Translations under genes and position numbers: made by a program | Assembly: GCA_003971905.1 (NCBI GenBank) | Contig: RSEE01000086.1 | Span: 62,001 to 126,000 of the forward strand | DNA from: Moniliella sp. 'wahieum' | Lineage: Eukaryota; Basidiomycota; Moniliellomycetes; Moniliellales; Moniliellaceae | Reading direction: 5' to 3' | DNA: 64,000 bases | Shown here: in pieces, positions 58,196 to 64,000 of the stretch | Position numbering within the stretch: position 1 is the first letter of the stretch | Layout of the letters: each line of letters starts with the position of its first letter | Notes under the pieces: model-generated | Seen by the model: only the letters and a program-made list of their open reading frames with translations | What the model was told of the DNA's origin: nothing | The model's database searches: none

Positions 58196-60208
58196 TTAGG
58201 TGGGAGCGTTGCCCTTGCCCTTACCCTTGCCCTTGCCCTTAGCTTGGTTGGGGCCTTGCCGTTAGTCTTGGCTGGGGCTTTTCCTTTACCCTTGGGGTTG
58301 GGGGGGGGTGGGTGGGGACGTGGATGTAGACAGAGATGGGTTGGATGTGGATTCCTTAGCTCGAGTTGGAGCCGACTGGGAGCCAGAAGGGTTCGAAGAG
58401 CCCGGCGTGGCAAAGTGCGGCTCCACCACGGGGGGAACAATGTCCTTGCCTTTAGACCAAGCGAAGCGGTCTTTTGCCTTTCTTGTTCGGCATCCTGTCC
58501 GTGTGAGTCGGATTCGAGATCAGACTCTGGCTCAGACTCGGACTCTACCTCTTCCACCGGCACGCCCGCCTGGACCCACGCACTCCAAGCAGGCGCCCTC
58601 CACCTGCCTCGCTCTTCGGTGCGATAGAGTACATCGGCCTCCTCTTCCCCGCCACTTGCCTCTTGGGTGGTGCCCACCTGCGCTCTGCCCTCGGCACCGT
58701 CCGCTCCACCCCGCCGCGAAGCGGGTTGGTTCGACCCAAGTCATACGGTCGGCTACCAGAAGCTGGTCTGCTTGGTCGGGCTCCTCGTCCGAGTCACTCT
58801 CAATCACCAGAGCCGGCTTGGGCGCGAGGCGGAAGAAGCAGAGGAAGCCTGCGCCGGAGCTGGAGCCGGGGCCGCGGCGGCGCGGACTTTTCGTACCTTG
58901 CGCTCGCTCGTCATCTTGTGGGTCGTCGTATTGAGCCGGAGAACGCGGTGGTTTTTTCGCGCACCGCCTCCGAGGCTGAGGAGCTTTGCCACGAGATTTG
59001 CCCGAGGGCAGGTCAGGGAAGAGATGGTCCAGCGCAAGTTCTTGACCGCGTTGCTGGGCAATCAATTGGGCCTGGGCACGTTGCCGCTCCAACAACAGTT
59101 GTCGCTGCACCTCCTTCTTCGTTCTTCCTTCTCCTGCTGCACCTCTTGTGCACACTGCTGTTCATATTGGTCCAGCACCAGCGTGTACACCCCCTGCCGC
59201 ACCAAACTTGCTCGGACTCGTGTCGTTGCGCTTGCCTTGGCCTTGCCTCGCCTCCCCACTCTTCCTCCTCGTCAGCGGCAAGGTCGGCGTGCCGCAGCTG
59301 GGACACTGCCCGCCGGGCGCAAGCGGCGACGGCCGGAGCGCTGTGCAGAACACGAGTTGACACTGCGAGCAGAGGGATCCACTTCATTGGCCGATGCACT
59401 TGGCCTGCACAAAAGCATCGCGTCTGGGCCACCGCGGCAGCAGGATGCGGTACACGTAGCAGGCCAATGCATCCTCCATCTCCACCAGCTCGGACGTCGG
59501 TTTGCCAGGCCGCTCGAACTGGGGAAGAGGGAGCAACCCGTCTTCCTGCTCGTCTGGGTCGTCCGGCGCACGCGCTGCGACCGAGGTGAGGCGGGGTCAG
59601 GGAGGAAGTGGGGATGGAGATGGAGGTGGGGATGGGGGTGGGGGGGGTCTCGGGCGTCAGCTCGGGTTCCGGCGTGGCCGGAGCCGAGGGGAGGTGGCCA
59701 GGGCGGGGAGAGGAGACCGAAGGGGAGGCGGATGTGCTCCGTGCGGCGTGGGTGGATCCCGAATTAGAAACGGGCTTCTTCTTGCCTCCGTACTGCGCTC
59801 CAATCGCATCGAGCGCATTCTCCTTCTTGTACACCATCCCGGCGGTGGGCGCAACGGTGCGCACAGCACGGGGCGCAGGAAGGTGGCCCTTCTTGGTATG
59901 CGCCAGGCCAGGCTGCGTTTTCTTTTGCTTCTCCCTCCGGGGCCGGTCGGGGGTGGGCGGCGCGGTGTGGGTGTGGCGGGCAAAGCCTTCCCAGCAGCGA
60001 GTCGGCCGAGGGCAGGGCGGGGAACTTGGTGGCGGGCGAGAGCAGCGCCACCACCTCTTCCACCGGCGCGCCGGGGCCCAACATGGAGCGCAGGTGCTCG
60101 CCTGCTCGGGGCGCGGGAGGCTGCGAGGTAGGGCAAGAGCTGCTCCTGCACTCGGCGGGTCGAGCCGGTGAGGCCAGCAAGACGCGCAACGGCCTCCTCG
60201 TCGGCCAT
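58196..60208 (-). CDS. TRIP4/ASC-1-like C2HC5 zinc-finger protein (Rqt4-like)
   Basis: Probable subunit of the RQC-trigger/ASC-1 complex, which splits collided ribosomes. ATG 60208 opens MADEEAVARLAGLTGSTRRV with a helical QEQLLPYLAASRAP and AGEHLRSMLGPGAPVEEVVA, fitting the family's N-terminal ribosome/ubiquitin-binding region. Then come HTKKGHLPAPR and GMVYKKENALDAIGAQYGGK, and a long Ser/Pro linker. The zinc finger (59.49-59.29 kb), read through two indels, is RCFCAGQVHRPM, then CSQCQLVFCTALRPSP and GGQCPSCG: C-x-C-x4-H ... C-x2-C-x4-C ... C-x2-C, the zf-C2HC5 pattern of TRIP4. A coiled coil follows (QQCAQEVQQEKEERRRR, RQRAQAQLIAQQRGQELALD), then an acidic VIESDSDEEPDQADQ and a Lys/Gly-rich tail (KGKGKAPAKTNGKAPTK), with TAA at 58196-58198. 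No ASCH domain is visible, as in yeast Rqt4. Confidence 0.65.
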
Positions 60209-60474
60209 GGCGGGGTGGGGATGCGGGTGGTGGTGGCGTGGTGTGGAGGTGGAGGTGATGGGGCGGCGGGCGACGCAACCAGCGGCTGGCTGGATTCGCG
60301 TGGCGGTGATGCCTGTGACGTGACAGCCACTTGGTTTGAATTTGATTGTTCACTTCCTCGTGCTCGCCGGCGGAAATGCATTCCGCCTCGCGCGTTCCGC
60401 GGGCGGCAGTTGCCACCTGCCTCTCGCTCGTCGGCCGTCTGCTCTGTCCCCCCCACCACCAGCATCTACGCCCC
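60209..60474. promoter_or_regulatory. Divergent promoter between TRIP4-like gene and SDE2
   Basis: 266 bp. A TGACGTGA site lies at 60315-60322, similar to the bZIP/UPRE-like element in the CDC48 promoter. No TATA box seen. Confidence 0.4.
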
Positions 60475-61414
60475 ATGTCGACACTGCTTGCCCCGCCGTT
60501 GTCCCCGCCGTTGTCCCCGCCGTTGTCCCCGCCGTTGTCCCCGCCGTGTCCCCCACCATGGCCGCCGGCATCGCGACGAGGCGGTGGCCGCACAGCGCGT
60601 GCGCGCCTGCCTCGCCCGCTTGGGCCAGGGCTCGTCGCCCGTGTGCCTCCGGCTGCCCTTCCTCTCCCACACCCTGTCTGTTTCCATGCCTGCCAACACG
60701 ACTGCGGGCGAATGCTGGACGCATTGGCCCCGCTGAGCCCACGGCGCATGCGCATCGTTGCCTTCCCCTCGGGTCGTGCCGTGGCGGAGGCGACGTGCGT
60801 GCCCCCCCTGGAGGAGGTGAGTGTGTTGGCTCCTCTGCCGGGTGGCAAGGGTGGGTTTGGCAGTATGCTTCGTGCCCAAGGCGGCCGCATGAGTGCCCGT
60901 CGCCGTACGGGAAGGGGAAGATACGAGTGCGTGTCGGGACCTGTCGGGTCGTCGGCTAAGTGTCAAGCGCGATGCCCAACGTCTTGCCGAGTACCTCCAA
61001 GCCGAGCCGGAACGACGAAAGCAGTTGGATGCGCGGCACCAAGCGCGGATCAAGCGGACTGGAAAAGATGTTGGGCCGGACACCCAAGACGGAACGTGAC
61101 CTGCAAGAGGCCGCGGAGAAGATGGTGGCGTCCGATGCCGCGTTGGCAGAGGCCGTCGAGTTTGATTCGGAGGAGGAGCAGGTGGCCACCACCTCGGCTT
61201 TGGCGTCGGCGTCGGCGTCGGCGTCCACGCCCGCACCTGCTGCGCTGGCGAGGGATCGTCCAAGGCGCGCATCAACGACCACCAGTTTGTTGAGGACAGC
61301 CGGGCGGCTGTGGCGGGCGCACGGAATGCGGTGGCGCTGGCCATGGCCAAGAAGAAGAAGAAGGCCAAGGGTGCGGCAGCCAGCCAGGCGTTGCCGTCGC
61401 CTTCGCACCTGTAA
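60475..61414 (+). CDS. SDE2: Sde2-like ubiquitin-fold splicing/genome-stability factor
   Basis: Sde2 is made as a ubiquitin-like precursor cut after a GG pair; the C-terminal part, beginning with Lys, joins the spliceosome and affects intron-specific splicing and telomere/replication control. The processing site is plain at about 60.83 kb: SVLAPLPGG followed by KGGFGSMLRAQGGRMSARR. Next come DTSACRDLSGRRLSVKR, QRLAEYLQAEPERRKQLDAR, LEKMLGRTPKTERDLQEAAE, an acidic VEFDSEEEQVATTS, and the C-terminus VALAMAKKKKKAKGAAASQA ending SPSHL with TAA at 61412-61414. The ubiquitin-like part (60.56-60.83 kb) is broken by frame changes. The start is uncertain: ATG 60475 precedes a CCGCCGTTGTCC 12-mer repeat, ATG 60558 follows it. 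Confidence 0.82.
60489..60548. repeat. 12-bp tandem repeat (CCGCCGTTGTCC)n near the SDE2 start
   Basis: About five near-perfect copies; in the ATG-60475 frame it encodes LSPP repeats, in another VPAV repeats. Copy number may be affected by assembly quality. Confidence 0.8.
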
Positions 61415-62028
61415 TCGGACACGTGACATCTGATATGAGTGTGGAGTGGCTGAGGCGCGTGCGATGGGTGCGGGCGGTGATAAAGGGGGGGGGCGGCTGT
61501 AGCGGAGAGAGAGCGGGGCTAGCGGGGCGCAGACAAGGCGCAGGGGAGGCTGTGGGGATGGGGGGGGGCGTGTACGTAGGGGGGCGAGGGCGGAGGATGG
61601 GCTCGGGACGCAACGGGCCGGAGCCGACCAGGGTTTGTTTTCCAGAGAAGTTGACCCCTGGGAAGGACGGGCGTGGCCGGGTGGCGCTAATCATGGGCGA
61701 CAAGCGTGGCCCCTGGCATGGGCCGCACGTGACGGGCGCCTGCTGGCAGCTGGGCAGCGGCGCGCACAGACCGCCGGCGCTCTCCTGCTCCTCCTCGTGC
61801 CGCCCGATCTGCTCCGACGGGGCGCCAGGAGCATCGGCTGGCGCGTCGGCCTCAGCCAGCCGCACCCAACACCCACCGCAAGCTTCGCCTCTTCCACGCG
61901 GGGCGGCCCGCAGCCACCCCACCCTCAGCCGGCGATCCCACACCCGCGGGGTATATAGCTTCGTATATAGCACCCACCCCCGTCCCCCCCAGGCGCGCTG
62001 CTGCCCCCCCCCCCCCACCCACCCCGCC
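61415..62028 (+). promoter_or_regulatory. PEPCK promoter with twin TATA boxes
   Basis: Two GTATATAG boxes lie at 61951-61958 and 61963-61970, about 60-80 bp before the PCK1 ATG at 62029. A C homopolymer of about 13 is at 62004-62016. The region between SDE2 and the TATA boxes has no recognised gene. Strong, probably regulated promoter (inference from the TATA boxes and the gene's role). Confidence 0.65.
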
Positions 62029-63935
62029 ATGACGTCGCCCGGAAACTACCACGGCGAGCTGCCCACCCACAACCCCGAGTACAAGCTGCTCGGCCAGAAG
62101 CTGTCCCTCGTCTCGGAGGCCGGCGTGGACCTGAACCGCGTCGCCATCAAGCGCAATGCCGCCATCGCCATCCTGTACGAAGAGGCTGTGCGCAAGGAGG
62201 GTGCTGTTATTGCCCGCTCCGGCGCCTTGATCAACTACTCGGGCAAGAAGATGGGCCGCTCGCCCAAGGACAAGCGCATCGTCTACGAAGAGACGTCCAA
62301 GGACGATGTCTGGGTACGTCTTTTTTGTTCTTTCCCTTCCCTTTCCCTTTCCCTTTCCCTTTCTCTTTCCCTTCTTCTTGGCTGTCGTTGCCTGGCCCCT
62401 CTTTGCATTGACTTCCCTTGGCTCACACCCTGCTCTCGGCTCTCTCTTTTTCTACACCACAGTGGGGGCCGGTTAACATCAAGATGGACGAGCACACCTT
62501 TGAGATCAACCGTGAGCGGGCGATCGACTACCTCAACACACGCAAGGATGTGTATGTGTTTGATGGGTATGCTGGCTGGGACCCCAAGTACCGGATCAAG
62601 GTGCGGGTCATCTGTGCGCGAGCGTACCATGCGCTGTTTATGCACAACATGCTCATCCGTCCCACGCGCGAAGAACTGGAGAATTGGGGTGAGCCCGACC
62701 TGACCATTTTCAATGCCGGCCAGTTCCCTGCCAACCGGTTCACTGCCGGCATGACCTCCAACCTCGGTTGAGATCAACTTTAAGCGCAAGGAGATGGTCA
62801 TCCTGGGTACCGAGTACGCTGCGAGATGAAGAAAGGTGTGTTTACCTACATGCATTACCTGCAGCCCGTCAAGTTTGGCCAGCTTTCGCTCCACTCTTCG
62901 TGCAACCAAGGCCCCAAGGGGGATGTGACGCTCTTCTTTGGTCTTTCCGGCACGGGCAAGACGACGCTGTCGGCGGACCCGGCCCGGTTGCTCATCGGAG
63001 ACGACGAGCATGTGTGGTCGGACGGGGGTGTTCAACATTGAGGGAGGCTGCTACGCCAAGTGCATTGATCTCAGCGCTGAAAAGGAGCCCGAGATTTACA
63101 ATGCGATCCGGTTTGGCTCGATTCTGGAGAATGTGGTGTTTTCCCGCTTGGGGCGGCAAGAGCTGTACGACGATGCGAGTTTGACGGAGAACACACGGTG
63201 CGCCTATCCCATTGAGTACATCCCCAATGCCAAGATCCCGTGCATCGCCGACGCACCGCCGAGCAACATTGTGATGCTCACCTGCGATGCATACGGTGTT
63301 CTCCCGCCCGTGTCCAAGCTGACCACCGAACAGGCCCAGTACCACTTTATCGCGGCTACACGTCCAAGACGCCCGGTACCGAGGATGGCGTGGCAGAACC
63401 GCTGCCGACCTTCTCCACGTGCTACGGACAGCCGTTCATTGTGCTCCACCCGGGCCGGTACGCAGCCATGCTGGCGGAGCGCATGGCCAAGTACAACGTG
63501 GACTGCTGGTTGGTCAACACGGGTTGGACGGGGGGCAAGTTTGGGGTGGGCAAGCGGTGCCCGCTCAAGTACACGCGTGCTATCATTGATGCCATTCATG
63601 ATGGCACGCTGGCCCAGGCCGAGTACGAGACGTTGCCCGTGTTTAGTCTGCAGGTGCCCAAGGCGGTCAAGGGGGTACCGTCGGTGCTGCTCAACCCGCG
63701 CAACGTCTGGCCGGACAAGTGGGAGTTTGACTTGGAAGTGAATGCGCTGGCTCGCAAGTTCAACAAGGCGTTTGGCAAGTACGCTGCCGATGTCCATGAA
63801 ACGGTGGCTGCCGCAGGGCCTAGGACGCAGTTTGTCCGCCCCAAGTGGCTCACTGCAACCAATGTGCTTTCGGCAGTGGGCTTGCTGGCCATTGGCGGCG
63901 CGGCCTGGCACCGTTTCAGGCAAGCAAACAACTGA
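62029..63935 (+). CDS. PCK1: ATP-dependent phosphoenolpyruvate carboxykinase with extra hydrophobic tail, frameshifted
   Basis: Converts oxaloacetate plus ATP to phosphoenolpyruvate, the committed step of gluconeogenesis. Exon 1 ([40 protein letters not shown]) is joined over an intron at 62314-62462 to [20 protein letters not shown]. Signatures: the P-loop [69 protein letters not shown] and [20 protein letters not shown]. Frame breaks near 62775, 62820, 63030 and 63355 are each repaired by one or two bases. The normal C-terminal end (AAGP) is followed by ~43 extra residues containing [20 protein letters not shown] and WHRFRQANN, a probable membrane helix. This tail is continuous in the frame that encodes the last ~190 residues of the enzyme. 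Stop at 63933-63935. Confidence 0.93.
62314..62462 (+). other. Intron in PCK1
   Basis: Donor GTACGT after SKDDVW and acceptor CCACAG before WGPVNIKM; 149 bp, with a (CCCTTT)n tract at about 62331-62371. Confidence 0.85.
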
Positions 63936-64000
63936 GCCACCGAGGCTGGCCGCCTAGAGGCTCCCGATGACCTTCCTCTATCGGTCGTCGAAGGAGGCTG
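63936..64000. other. Downstream flank of PCK1
   Basis: 65 bp of 3' flank; nothing recognised. Confidence 0.4.

Overview
This window is nuclear DNA from a GC-rich fungus, most likely a basidiomycete and possibly Ustilaginomycotina (the lineage is inferred from gene style, not from a marker). The evidence is a dense gene layout on both strands, short spliceosomal introns (about 50-150 bp, donors GTACGT/GTATGT, C/TAG acceptors, some CTNAC-type branch sites), TATA-type promoters, and many fungal housekeeping genes. These include Cdc48, Isd11, the PX-PH-RhoGAP Bem3 type, a YLL032C-like KH protein, dynactin p62, Dot1, PRPP synthetase and ATP-dependent PEPCK. I saw no rRNA, tRNA, CRISPR array or intact transposon.

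Reading frames in even the most conserved genes are broken repeatedly by 1-2 base losses, mostly in homopolymers or short repeats (Cdc48, PEPCK, Dot1, the KH protein, the AGC kinase). I read this as uncorrected long-read assembly error, not gene death. CDS coordinates are therefore given as whole gene spans covering several frames and introns.

Layout. 1-8.5 kb (+): the 3' part of a giant Dsl1/ZW10-type COPI-vesicle tether whose middle is an array of about 25 tryptophan-acidic motifs. 8.8-13.6 kb (-): PX-PH-RhoGAP. 14-15.6 kb (-): response-regulator protein. 15.6-17.9 kb: largely non-coding, with a candidate tiny spliced gene. 17.9-21.9 kb (-): AGC kinase with a very long tail. 23.6-27.5 kb (-): large unrecognised protein. 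27.7-31.2 kb (+): KH-domain RNA-binding protein. 32.2-33.5 kb (+): PRPP synthetase. 34.0-34.5 kb (-) and 35.0-37.5 kb (+): ISD11 and CDC48, divergent over a promoter holding CRE- and UPRE-like sites. 38.0-39.6 kb (-) and 39.7-42.2 kb (+): signal peptide peptidase and dynactin p62, divergent. 42.6-43.5 kb (+): NAD(P)HX epimerase. 43.8-44.9 kb (+): unknown. 45.2-47.1 kb (+): DOT1. 48.5-49.9 kb (-): unknown membrane protein. 51.4-52.0 kb (+): small CCHC protein. 53.5-54.5 kb (-): 5-formyl-THF cyclo-ligase. 55.7-57.7 kb (+): Fus1-like membrane SH3 protein. 58.2-60.2 kb (-) and 60.5-61.4 kb (+): TRIP4/RQT4-like protein and SDE2, divergent. 62.0-63.9 kb (+): PEPCK with an unusual hydrophobic C-terminal tail.

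There is no operon logic. Two themes recur: ER/secretory quality control and traffic (Dsl1, Cdc48, signal peptide peptidase, TRIP4-like) and cell polarity/signalling (RhoGAP, AGC kinase, response regulator, Fus1-like SH3). The most remarkable element is the tandemly expanded tryptophan-acidic region of the Dsl1/ZW10 gene.
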